Positions 11,969 to 23,800 of a DNA stretch of 64,000 nt are shown here, piece by piece. The stretch lies in the NCBI GenBank assembly GCA_002270565.1, contig NQMI01000050.1:1-64000 (forward strand). The letters are read 5' to 3'. The notes under the pieces were generated by a model. That model had not been told where the DNA came from, searched no databases, and worked only from the letters and a program-made list of their open reading frames with translations. The translations under genes were made by a program, and so were the position numbers. The stretch is from Stenocarpella maydis (taxonomy: Eukaryota > Ascomycota > Sordariomycetes > Diaporthales > Diaporthaceae). The number at the start of each line of letters is the position of its first letter. Position 1 is the stretch's first letter.

Positions 11969-14463
11969 AAGATACATACGTTACCACTAGCTATAGCTTG
12001 GCCAGTGCGTGGGGTCTTGTCTTTTTTATTTTCTTTCTCTCTTTTCATGGGGGTTGGGTGGTTGGGGGGGAGGGGCCTACCTGTTATCCAGCCGGACCGG
12101 GAACTGCGGTATAGTAGTAAGTAAGTAGAGCACACACAGTACATACGGACGCAAAACCACGCAACCAAGCTTGCAAGCTGCGGCGCAGGCGTGCAACAGA
12201 GGAGGCATGCATGGGAGGATGCACGTCAGCGGCGAAGCTGGCCTTTCTTCCCACTCCCCCACCCCCTTGGCTTCACTCATCTCGTCCCAACTGGGCTGCA
12301 TTCTTCGCTTACTTCCTCGCTTATGCTGCCGCCGCCGCCACTTGCTGCTGGTGTTGGCGCACGTGGAGAGCTCGGAAACTGGGTCGGCCGGCGTCTTCAG
12401 GCACATGGATGGTGTCGACGGTTATCGGACTGGGGCGGGCGACTTGGTCGACTGAGTGGTGACTGGCCAAATTGTGCCGCACTCGTATACATCATATTAG
12501 TGCCACACGCGGCAGGCGAGCCAAACAAGAATAATTCCCCCGATGCGGACGAGGCTGGCTCCAGTCTGTTGTACGTGTCATGGCGTGACGACCACTCGCT
12601 TGGAGCCCAGGGCAGTCCTGATTACCAACCGCCCTTTGCCCTTCTGGGTAGCGCGGCATGGGCACCGAGAAGCGCCGTGGATGCTCTCTCTCGCCTGCGG
12701 CGGCGGCGGTGGTCAAGGTTGACCAACATGTCAGGGCGGGCGTCGTCCCTGGCCAAGGTACCGTGCCCAGCCTTGCGTACGCACGTACGCACATACATAC
12801 ACCCATACTTGCATACGTACATGTCCGTATCACGCGGCTCTTGACCTCAACTCGGGGCCCGGCCGGCCCGTGGCTGCCTGTCTTGCTAGATTATCTGCTG
12901 CTTGGGTGACGCCCCTGCCGGCGCTGGAATCGGACGGCTAGTCTCAGCAGAAGACTGCTTCCGCACCGTGCCGGAGCAACACAACATACACAACCCCTGG
13001 ACGTGGACGATGGGAGTCAAAGTTGGTAGGGGGGGGGGCCGGGGGGCACAATCCCTGGAGAAAAACAAGATGCTGCATGGAAGGAAATAAGCGTTGGGGT
13101 GTTTGTTGGTAATCCCGGCGTTGGTGTCGAGGGAGGGGTCCTAACTCGCGGTTGGTTCATGGCGATGGCCCCGGAGTTTGTGTCCCTCTTCCGGTCCGGG
13201 ATGACTGTGACCCGGTCTTAGCGAGATGATAGGTGAGTGAGGCACCGCGAGATGCGGGAGCAACGGGCGGACTCGTTGCTGGGCCCAGCCTATTGGCCCG
13301 AGGTGGTACACGGTGGGCTTTGCTGTCACGCCAGGCTGTCCCGTCAGTCTTCTTCTCGCCTGCTAAATTTGCCCAGTGGCAAGGTTGGCTTGCCCTCGCT
13401 GCCGCCCCGAGTAACTGCTTGCGCCCTTCTGCCAGCATTGATCCTTGAGTTGGGGCGACTGTGCCGCGCGCCATGCTACTCTGTCCGTCGCAACGCCGAT
13501 GGGTTGTGGCAATTTTGGAAAGAGTAGTTGGCAATGTGGAGATGACAGCCAGCATTTTCGATCTTGTTGCTTGCCAACATGCCGGTGCGTAGAGACAGAC
13601 TTGTGGCCCGGCATGGGCCACCCCTACAGGGTTCTTTTTGCATCTGTTGGTTGACCTCTGGGTGCCTCGAGACCTTGCCAGGCAAAGAATAGTGTTGGCT
13701 GTTGTTTGTTGGTCGCATCTATCGCATGTCACTGGCAGGGATCATGTCTGGTTTCTTCTTGACTCTTGCTCGGATGATATATTTCACATCTAACCCTAAG
13801 TACATGGTAATCATTTCTGTCCCGTCTGTGGGCAAGAAAATCCGCTTAGACGAATTGAAGGCTAAATCATTGAACCAACCCATGGTGTTTTGATGATGAC
13901 AGAAAACACAATAAATCCGCACAAGTACAGGTGAACTCTTCACTCTGCCAAGTGATGGAGCAGAAACACCATTTTCCTCCTAGCCTCTTTGCGCCGCAGG
14001 TACTCCGTATAAAACACACGTTTGGGTCTGATAGGTGCTGTTGGTAATAAAAAAGAATGGTCGGTTGGTCGGTTGGTTGGTAGGTAGTGGAGCTGGTTGG
14101 GGCTCGAAAGGGCGAGGCCGACGAAGAATGGCAAGGTTGGTTGCAAAGCAGATCCGCTCCATCTATTCATATCCCGTTACCCTCGCGTCGTAGATCCATA
14201 TCGCCAAGATGATGTGACGCCCGATTCTGCCCAGATCCTTGGAATGCCATCCTGATGTATTATGTCGTTCGTAGTGGAGAAAAGCGAATGGGCTGCGTAG
14301 AAACGCGGCGGAAACGAAGTTACTGGCCCTCTGCATAAGCGCAAAACGATTGGGAGATTGTCCCTGGTATCATGCAAGCCACTATCTCTGGTCTGGCTGT
14401 CGTGTTTTTGTCGTGTTTTTGTCTTTTTTTTCTCTTCTTCATCAGTTTCCGTTGTCCGCGCTC

Positions 14464-15493
14464 TCATGAAGAGCTCGTCGAAGGCTGCCTCTTCTGCTTG
14501 CATTTTTGGTGCAGCAGGTGGCCGTTCCGAGCCGTGGTCCTGGTAAACTCAGCGCCACAGTCCGGGCAGCTCGCCTTGGTGGCCTGGCCGGACTTCTCTC
14601 GCTGGTGGCGGAGGAGGTTGCTAAAGGTCGAGAACTGGCGGCCATTGCACCCATGCTCCCAACACTGGGGCTTGGGCCTGCTCTGAACCACGCGGACGTG
14701 CCCCTGGTTGTCATGCTGGTGGGGAGCAGCACCGGTCTGCATCACTGGGGGAATGGAGTATATCATTGCTGGGTCGTGGGGGACGGGTCTTCGGCCTAGT
14801 TAGCTTCAAGCGCCCCAAAGTTTACTCTAGACCGCAATGATCAACTTACCCATAGTGCGAGGACATGGGAGCACCCGTTGTTGGAGGGTAGCCATATTCC
14901 ATATATTGTGGCTGCTGGTATGGGCTGGGGAAACCCATCTGGTTGGAGGAGGGGAGTGGTGGAGAGTATGAGGGAAGAACCATGTGCGGAGCCAGAGTAG
15001 TGGGCTCGGTGAGCAGGGAGATGTCGGTAGGAGCGGTGGTGTAGACTGGCATGCTGGACATGCTGGAGGTGTGGGCGAACTCTCCCTGGGTGGGTGGCGG
15101 GGATGTGACCTCATAGCCGCTGTGCGATCCTTGGCTCCCTGCCCTTTGGATACGCGCTGACAGCTTCGAGTCCCGGCGCGCCTGCTCACGTTGCCTCTTG
15201 AGCTCGCGCTGCTCGGCACTCATCCTGGGTGGGCTGCTGGTGGCAGAGCGCGAATGCATGGGAGGGCTCATACTGGACTCGGGTGCGTAGTGGCCCATGT
15301 CCTGGCTGAGAAGACCGCCATTTGTAGGCTCGAGGACGACGTCTGCTGCGAGGTTAGAAGGGTCGCCCTGGGCATTCTGGGGAAGAGGCCAGGCGGCGTC
15401 TGGTTTGCACATACCAGGCCAGGCAAAGGAAGATCGGTTGCCCATGTTGAAGTGGTTGAAACCAGGGTCGAAGTGGAGAGCAGCAGTACTCAT
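14464..15493 (-). CDS. flbC: C2H2 zinc-finger conidiation regulator, FlbC-like
   Basis: Two exons. Exon 1 (15493-14850) is Ser/Pro/Gln-rich with a basic stretch ([18 protein letters not shown]) and ends at a GTAAGT donor. Exon 2 (14788-14464) carries two zinc fingers close to the C-terminus: CWEHGC with [10 protein letters not shown], then CPDCGAEF with RNGHLLH-KC. This C-terminal arrangement is that of FlbC, an upstream developmental activator of brlA in Aspergillus. The 61-bp intron (14789-14849) has a GCTAAC branch site and an AAG acceptor, the only nearby acceptor I found that keeps frame. I chose the Met at 15493 ([11 protein letters not shown]). The frame stays open for another 185 codons to 16048, including a possible start at 15970 (MERACVDQ), so the N-terminus may be longer. 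A nuclear transcription factor is expected. The family call is good; the exact ortholog name is less certain. Confidence 0.75.
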
Positions 15494-16048
15494 AGTGCCT
15501 GATGATGATGATGTGGGCTGCGGTGATGGCTGAGGGACGGGCGAGGAGTGGTAGGAGTAATGCGAGGCGGGGTCTAGTTGTAGAGTTGGAGTGCCGTCAG
15601 GGTGAGGTCGCGATACTATGTTGAACCAGACTTGAGACAAGCTGTGGTCAGGTAGATGTTGGAAAGGCGAGGCTTGAGGTTGAGATGTGGGTGAAGGTGG
15701 GTAGGAAGGTGAGGTCTGAGACGAGGAGAGGGCGTTGATATATGTCGAGCGTGGTGTTCCAGGCCCAGGGGTCTTTGTAGTCCGGGTGGGCTCCAGGTGG
15801 GAGGGGTGGGTAGCGGCAGGGGGGGTGTCGATTATATGTAATCCCTGGAAGAATCCACGGGCGGTGGTGGTGGTGTCGTTGGTGGAGCCTCCGCTGCCGC
15901 TTCTAGCTCTGGATCTGGGGTCTGGTGAGCGAGTGTGTCCCCGGGCCTGATCCACGCATGCACGTTCCATCTCGAACGGTCGTCTCTGTGCCCTCTGAAG
16001 GAGCAACAAGGGCAAGGGAAATAATAGAAACAGCCAAAAAGGGCCCAA
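15494..16048 (-). other. In-frame 5' extension of flbC, coding status unclear
   Basis: 185 codons, open in the flbC frame, upstream of the preferred start. The sequence is rich in Ser, Pro and Thr. Its first residues (MGPFWLFLLFPLP) look like a signal peptide, which would be odd for a nuclear factor. It may be a long leader, or an extended N-terminus starting at 15970. Confidence 0.4.
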
Positions 16049-16732
16049 GGAAAAAAGACGGGCGGGTCCAGGGCGGATGAAGAAGCAAGACAGGCGCTAT
16101 GCACGTACGCTGAGATTGATCAGACCTCGTGAGCCTGATGTTGTTGTTGCTGTTGTTGTTGTTGTCTTGACAGTTTGAGACTGGTTTTCTATATACCGTG
16201 GTCGAGGTTGGGTGAGCAGTCGGATGAAGATGCTGTCTGTTGTATGCTGAGAGGCAAACGTGTGTGTGTATTGTCGTCGGCTGTTGTGTCACAGATGGCT
16301 CACACACAGGCGCACTTATAAGCAGGGCAGGCGATGGCGCGGTGGTGGTGGAAGTGGGGATGGAGATGAGGCCGGCGATGGGTATCTCTAGGCTGCAAAA
16401 TAAAGGTTACAGAGAAGATGAGCTCCAAGATGCCGTAGTAGTATCTATCTTTGGTAGGAAGGAAGCTCGACGGATATCTCAGCCTCAAGAAGCGGTCCCC
16501 GTGGAGCAGGGCCATCTTGAGCTTATAAGCGCACTGGTATGGGGCAGGGGAGGAGGGTACATGGGTGGACCGTACCTGGGCCCATGCCGCGAGCAGAAGG
16601 CTAGTAGGGAATCGCTGAGCAAATGTCGGGAGGAGGCCAGGGCTAGAGACGAGATGATCGAGTACCCACGCCCTGGCAAAGGGCACAGTGCCTCAGGACC
16701 ACATGGTGGGCCACAATCACCAGACGAGGGCG

Positions 16733-16754
16733 GAGAGAGAGAGAGAGAGAGAGA
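16733..16754. repeat. GA dinucleotide repeat
   Basis: Eleven GA units within the region upstream of flbC. Confidence 0.9.
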
Positions 16755-17683
16755 TGGACCGGCCCCCCGGTACGAGGGTACCTGACGATGCCTCTTTGGC
16801 CTGTGTACATTGCATGCACGCGCATGCAAGGATGGCACGGGGTGGGCAATAGTAAGGCATTCAGGTCACTGTTGTGTTGTTGTTGTTGTGTGTGCGTGCT
16901 GTGTTGTGGTTAGTCGGGGGTGTTGTTAAGTCTGAGGTACACAGAGAGCATGGGGTTTGGAGGTCTCGAGGGCAAGGGCATCGAAAGGGCAGGGCAGGCA
17001 AGGCAGGCAGGGCAGGGGGGGGACTACTCTAGACTGGGATATCTACATCCCCAGCAGGTACCCGGGTACCTCTGAAGACAGTGTCCGTAGACAATAGATG
17101 AAGAAGGGCCGGGGGGGGGGTTCCGTACACAGTGGGAGGGCGACCCGGGGCAGAGGGGAGGTGGGGTGAGCCGAGCATGGGAGAGGGCCTTTTGTGTTGT
17201 ATCGACGTACCCATTTGCCAGGTGCTATAAGCATGTACTATGTAGCAGTGGACATGGGTGCATCCGCCACGAGGGCAGCTCTCAGAATAGGAAAGGCTAG
17301 GGAAAAAGCGGCAAGGTGACTCTTCCAGCGTCACGGTGTGGGTGATGATGGATGATGATGCTGCTGATGATGATGTCTTGGGTGTGAGAGTGTGTGTCTC
17401 TGTCTCCTATTCCCCCCGTCTCCTGAATTACTCCTTGAGCTGTCTGTCTCCTGTCTTGGTGATGTGTGTTCGCCAACAGCAAAGCAAGCAACTCCGTCCC
17501 CGTCCACCTGGTAGGTGGGCTGTGGGGCCGTGTGGGTAAGCCCAGACATACACACACACACACTCACACTCGCAAAAGAGAAAGGTAAAAAAACACAGAC
17601 GTGATACCAATGCCCCAACTCGGCGACCTACCTATCTATCTGGGGACCGGTGGTGGCTCATCTCAGACTCACTACTGATGGAT

Positions 17684-17704
17684 TGGCTGGCTGGCTGGCT
17701 GGCT
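17684..17704. repeat. TGGC tetranucleotide repeat
   Basis: Five consecutive TGGC units, intergenic. Confidence 0.85.
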
Positions 17705-17822
17705 TGCCGGGACAGGCTCACTCGTATCACTCGTATCAGCAGTCTAGGGAGGGCGAGGGCCGGTTTCTGAGTGCACCTAGCGTGTGTGCTGAGTGTGTTG
17801 TGCTGTGCTGCGGTGTGCTCTG

Positions 17823-17852
17823 CTGACCTGACCTGACCTGACCTGACCTGAG
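17823..17852. repeat. CTGAC pentanucleotide repeat
   Basis: Five perfect CTGAC units followed by one degenerate unit and CCGAG. Confidence 0.9.
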
Positions 17853-20800
17853 CCGAGCCGACCGCTCTCGTCGGCTCTCGCCCGTGTGCGGATGCGGGTG
17901 CGGGTGCGGGTGCGACGGGAATGTCTACTCGTACAGGCGACAGAGCGAAGTGGGGAACGCTGTGTCTGTCAGAAGCGCGTAACTCACCATTGGGTGACTG
18001 CATTCTACCCTGTGTGCCCGTGCCTGTGCCCGTGTCTGTGTATGTTTCGACTGCGACGCCCGCCCTTTCAGTATTGTCGCCATCAGGCCGTGCCTGTCAA
18101 GCAGCGGAGAGGACGGGCGTGCGGGAGTGCAACACAGACGACGAGACGGGGTGTAACGACGATGGCGACGGGGACGGGGACGAGACGATGGCGACACAGC
18201 CTTCAGCCCCATGTTTGTGAGCTGTGCAACCGGTCTGAGGGGGCACAGGCTCCAGATTCCGGGCTGTACGACCTGAGAATTGCTGGGATATGTGTAGTGC
18301 TATGTCAGACCCGGCGGCAGGCCATGGCTGCAAGGCAGATAGATACATAGTGTAGAAGCACATACACTGACACAGATAATATACATAAATGGGATCTGCC
18401 TAGGTAGATTATAGGGGGAGCAAGAGAGAGTGTGCGTGGTGTGAGAGTTGACTGAGAGAGAGCCAGGCTAGGCTACACACACAACACATTCTCTCTAGCT
18501 GCTGTAGGGTCTAACCTGGCCCCTGCACCACATTGGACCCCCCTGCTGTCGTTGGTCCTTGCCTGCCCCCTGTCCCAGTTCTCGTCCCGTTGGGCGTGGG
18601 CGTGACTGTCCTCTGTGTAACGTTGGCGCTAGTGCTGGCCAGCGAAAAAACGAACGGTTGATTCTCGATTCTGCTTGGACCCCCCCAGTTGCTAAATTGT
18701 GCTTTCTCCTCAGCTCTGCCCTTCTCTGCCCTGCGCTGCCATGCCCTGTGCCATGTGTGCCTTGTGGTATGAGCTAACTGCGCCTAGGAAGAGGCTTGGT
18801 TGAGCGACCTGCCTGCCTGCCTGCCTGTCTGGCTAACTGGATTGATAGGGACACAGAAAACATCAGACACGGGGGAAAAGGAGCGGCCATAGAGAGAGGC
18901 CCCACTCACTGCTGCTGGGGTTTTTGGGTTTTTGGGTTCCTGGGTCCTGCCCGGTCCAAGATGGCGGGTGGAGGTGGACCACAAGTGGGCCGCAGGCTTC
19001 AGCATTCTCTCTGATCTTGTTGGTCGGTCGTACAGCCGTGCCGGGGTGTGTTTAGGTAATTCAGGTTCTGGCCCGTGGGCTGGGCCGGGCTGGGGGTACG
19101 TACCTTTGTGGGTAAAATTCACTTGGGTGAACATTGTGTTGAAAAGTTGGGAAGGCACGGTACCTTGGTACCTCGGGTAGTACTGCGTATGCGCTAACCA
19201 CATTATGTACGCCCATCAAGCCGCGCTAGTCTGGGGGGCCCTTGCTTCCCCTCGCTCTTCAACCAGTGACGGTCGGTACCTGCCCTCTGGTGGCCCAGTG
19301 CTGGGGGAGGTGGGTACCGGCTGGCTTGTCCTCCTGAGACCGCATGTAAGGTCCTTTGGTAGGGCTATCTGGGCGTGTCTACACCTCACCCACCTCAGCC
19401 AAATCGAGATGGCTCGACACAGTCTTGTTGCCCATCTGGGCAAGGGGCCGGTCCAGTCCTGTGTCACCTCGTCACCTTTTATCGACCCGTCACCGTCGCA
19501 CATCGCAGCTACACTACTGCAACATCCACAACCGACCTACATCAGGCCGACCCGTCGTCCTGGGTCGCCGCCTTCCCCCCGTCAGCACTTCCGGCTTCTT
19601 GCAGCTTGCCCGGCATGCGCCCACACCAATACAACGCCCCAAGGCATCACATCACATCGCATCATCGGTCGGCGCTGCAGTACGCCCATGCGCCACAAAT
19701 AGCATTGCCCCGATGCGAGCCTGTCCCCACGTCCCGGATGCTGTGCATACTCAGGCAGTCGGTCTTGGTTGTCTTGCACTGACAGGACGACAGATGCAGC
19801 TGGTAGGGACTGCTTGGCCTATTCACCTCGAAGGGGGGGAGACCGGGACAGGGATGCCTCAAACAACGCACACAATGCTATGTTATCACCCCAGGTCTGG
19901 CATTGCGACTGGAAATGAGGCAAGCTCGCTCCCGCATTGTGTATTGTGCGCCTCTGCGGCATTCTCGACATAGGAAAGGTCCGTGGACCGCAACGCACTG
20001 ACCAACGGCGGGCGGGCAGCATGGAACAGGCCTGCCTGGAGGTCGAGCACTGATACACGAACAGACGGGCAGGGCGGGGCGGGGCAGGGCAGAGCTGGGG
20101 AACAAGCAGGGACGGGGGCTCTTTTATTACCGCACATGCCCTCAATGCGTGCCGTTGAGGTCAACGGTCTGCGGCAGCCCGTGTACAATACATGATCTGC
20201 GGGCATGGCTGGGAAAGCCGGCATGCATGGACGCGGGACTTGCCACCAAGGCATACAGCGGAACATCATCAACAGATTGCGTGGGTGATGCGCATCATTG
20301 GGGGGGGGTGCGCCGTGCTGCGCCGTGTGATGACCCTGACGTGCACAGCACGCCTGGACCCTGCTCGTCGAGATGAAATGCAGGCAAAGCAATGCACCAG
20401 CTCTTGGTAGACACGGGGAGCCGAGAGAGCTGCCTCAAAGCGGTGATTGTCAGTGGACGACTCCGGATTTCAATCTCAAGGTCCGCATTACTGCATTACT
20501 GAATTACCGGTTACACAGACCACGAGTACCGAGTAGACAGACGCCCAAGTCGCAGTCTGGGCGCACCGGCGGTCGCATGTTTTGGTCCGCGGTGCTGGTT
20601 CAATTTGAGGTGCGGCCTGCTTGCTGGGTCCTGACAGGACCGATGTGACGGGAGACTAAGGGGTCTACCATCTGACAAGAAGCAGCTTCCCTGTCCCGTG
20701 TGCACTGGCCTGCGGTGCGAAGGCTGTTGGGATGTGAATACGCGATAGATACGGATAATGTGCGATGGGCAGTCTGGTCGGATCACCGGCGCTTCTCAGC

Positions 20801-23800
20801 CCATCACGGCAACAGCAGCACAACGTTGGCGCCACAAAACAGCCACCCGGCTGCCTTTGGCGTTGGTGCATGCATGGATCCCCTTTGTGACACTATTTCT
20901 TAGACGCAGAATCAGGCGCTTGCGACTGTGGGCGAGCCTGATATGCCACAGATTGACTTGGTACTCATCCGTGCTTGGACCGGGTATGACGCGCCATGTG
21001 TATTAAGGACATGTCACAGAATCAGAGGGAGGGGCTGCGACGACGGACCATTATTCTGTGCGCAGGCCCCCCCCCTCTCCTCAGACCCGGGGTGACTTCT
21101 TATCGTTGGCACCCGTCACACTTCCTCCCTCTCATCACCCATCACCTCAGCCATCAGTGGGCGGCAGGATTACTTGGGAACCATATTGTTGTTCCTCTTT
21201 TTTTCTATTTAGAGGTCACGACGGTGCCTGGTGCCTGGCTCTCAGGATCATCCGCCGCGGCCATTCCTGGTAGTGATGCTCAAACGGGCATAGTCTGCAC
21301 CACACGCACCCACCAAGGAAGCATTGCGTGCAGGGCTGGCGTCCCATTTCTCTGGCTGCCGACCCCTCCCAAAACTCAATTGCAAGATGGACGCTCGTCC
21401 CGAGTCTGTGGGACGCCAAGCACTGAAAAACGTGCAAGCTTATGCTGTGGTCCTTCAAACCTTCCCAACGCGCAGCTCACACACGGCAATTGGGACCAGC
21501 CCGCATCTGCTATGTCAATCAAGATTCGAATAATGCCACGAGTGACTGGTTGTCCATATTCCTCATTTCGCCTCGGTCATCATCGATTCAACTCGGCACC
21601 GAGTCTCGTACGAAACACGCTGCCCTGTCCCAGGCTGGATCCGAGCGCGCCAGAGGGCCCCTGGTCGGCCACTCTTCTTCAGACCGGGTCCCCTCCTTGA
21701 GACCGACCCACTGGAACCCCTCCCCTTCTGCCCCGATCCCAAGGGCTTGGTCTCACCGTCTTATGTATTATCGCCTTGAATAATATCCACTAGCGGAACC
21801 TGAGGCGACAAGGGTGGCTCCGGCTCTCCAACCTCGCCAGTTTCTCCTTCTGATGTGACCAGTATCCGTACTGGTCGTTGGCGCAGGGTGGTATCCAGGC
21901 AGCCCGGGGGAGATGAGAGAGCGACACAGACGATAGAGACGTCTCGTCGTCAACGGTTGATGGGCTCGTGGGTGCCCCACCCGCACCCCTCTCCCCGGTG
22001 ATATCACGACCATCGGGAATACGCCTCGGGATTTGCTCACAGACTAGAACCTCGGGCTTTGGGAAGGTCTTGGCTTCCAAAGGAATCGTATTGAGCGAAT
22101 GGCTGGCTATAGCCGCAGGTCGACCGCCCGTTGAGCGTCTCTCACGGCACACAGTTGATCAGATATGATATTGCGAAAGGAATGCACAATGCTACACTAG
22201 CTGTTCAGCGCTGGAATAAGCGTCGCCCACCTCCTTCACCTTCGACAGCATGGCCTGGCCCATAGTATATATGAGATGCGAGTCTCTTCGGCGTCCTATG
22301 CCTCGGATTCCTGCTCCTCAGCCTCGTGCAGCGGGCATCGACCAATGACACATGGCGGGGCCTACCAGACCGTTGCGCTGGGCGCTTGACTGGGCCGGCT
22401 GCCCCTCAGTGGTGTGGTGCATGCAAGCTACTATGGGTAGCTCGCCCTCGTGCTCAACACAGCCGACCCCTTGGCCCAAGGGCTGCAGGCGAGATGAAAC
22501 GTGTCTGCCTTGGAGGGCAAAATGGCCCAAAGAAGCAAAAGACGCGCTGCGGTGCCTAATTATTCATCGCGAGGAGCTTGCTGTGTCTGGCGACGAGCGG
22601 GAAAAGGGGCGTGTTCGCCTGTGTGGGGAGGCGAAATTGCCCTCCCGGCCCTAGATCCATGCTGCTTGGGCCCGGTGCTGAGCAATAATAATACTGCTCA
22701 TCCGGGTGGCTGGTTCTCGTCCGAACGATTCAGTCAATCCACCACGAACCCCGGCACCCGGCGGTTCAGGGAAGCTGCTGTAGCTGCCTGGCGGGACGCA
22801 TGGACACATGGTGATCTGGGCAGCGCGTGCTTTAATCTCAGTCTCCATGGTGCTGGTCGCCTTGGTTCCCGCAGCCCCGGGGGATGCCACACGGGGAGGA
22901 GCAATTAGGTCCGCACCCTGCTTCTTCTCCCGCGTGGCGTCTGCCTTTTTCCACAGCCGCGCTGCCCAACTAGCTCCGGCACCACTCGGACGGTCTGACA
23001 GCTTTCCGACGGCATGCGGGAGAAAAAGGGCAGGCTGTCTCCCTTGGCCGTCAGACACAATGTGACTGCCACGCTGACATGTCAGAGCTGTCCAACATTT
23101 GCTGCAGGACGCGGCCTGGCCTCGGTGGCGCAGAGACTTGTTCTAGAAGATCATATGACCAAAGGCCATGGCGGTCATCACGGCTGTTGGTCCCGTCGTG
23201 CATGAAGACAGCAGGCCATCGACCCGAATGTTTGGAAGAGATCATGTATGGGGCCGCAAACGTGGGGAGGGGCGTTTCCTCATAGTGCAGTGCAGATCAA
23301 GGCTCAGCAGTGCCAGCCGGCAAACTCGGCGAGACGAATCGCGGCCTAGCCCAAACAATAGCGCGTGTGCAACCGGCAGCATCACGATGCACCGTTCACC
23401 CCCGCAGTTCAGCTCGTTTGCGCTCTAGTTGGGTGAGCGAGCGGCTAAACATGGATGATGGGCACTCCTCCTCCACCACCACCACCTCACCAACGTCCTA
23501 GAATACCTCCCTACGGGTTCGTCTGGGCCTCGCAGCCGGCCATCGACCAGACCACATTCGCCACATGGTGCATTGCAGCGCAGCATCCATCCATCATCCT
23601 GGGCGGTGAAGTCAGCGAACAGCATCGCCCTAGGTGGTCGTGTTCTATATTGAGATTGCTGCCAGCTTCGTCCTCGTCGATGGCTGGCCGGCAGAGCTGG
23701 CCGTGGGCCACCATGTGTCAGGGCCGCAGCGACCGTGGCCGCGGCCTGGCGCTGATTGATTTTATTTGCGCTGACCCTTGACCTCGGATCTCAAGAGATT

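Larger units (their letters stand above)
3217..14463. other. Long gene-poor stretch between apc2 and flbC
   Basis: About 11 kb with no frame I can tie to a known protein. Open frames here are short, run on both strands and look like chance frames in GC-rich DNA. The stretch holds a CT tract (3446-3537), two telomere-like units (3890-3903), a more AT-rich part at about 4000-6000, a CTA repeat (9901-9934), an AC repeat beside an N (10486-10537), a T42 run (11920-11961) and many G or C runs of 8 or more. I see no tRNA, rRNA or recognisable transposon. Confidence 0.5.

Noticed and set aside
20996..21700. Plus-strand frame of 234 codons
   Set aside because: Composition and lack of motifs match surrounding intergenic DNA; no supporting splice or homolog signal.
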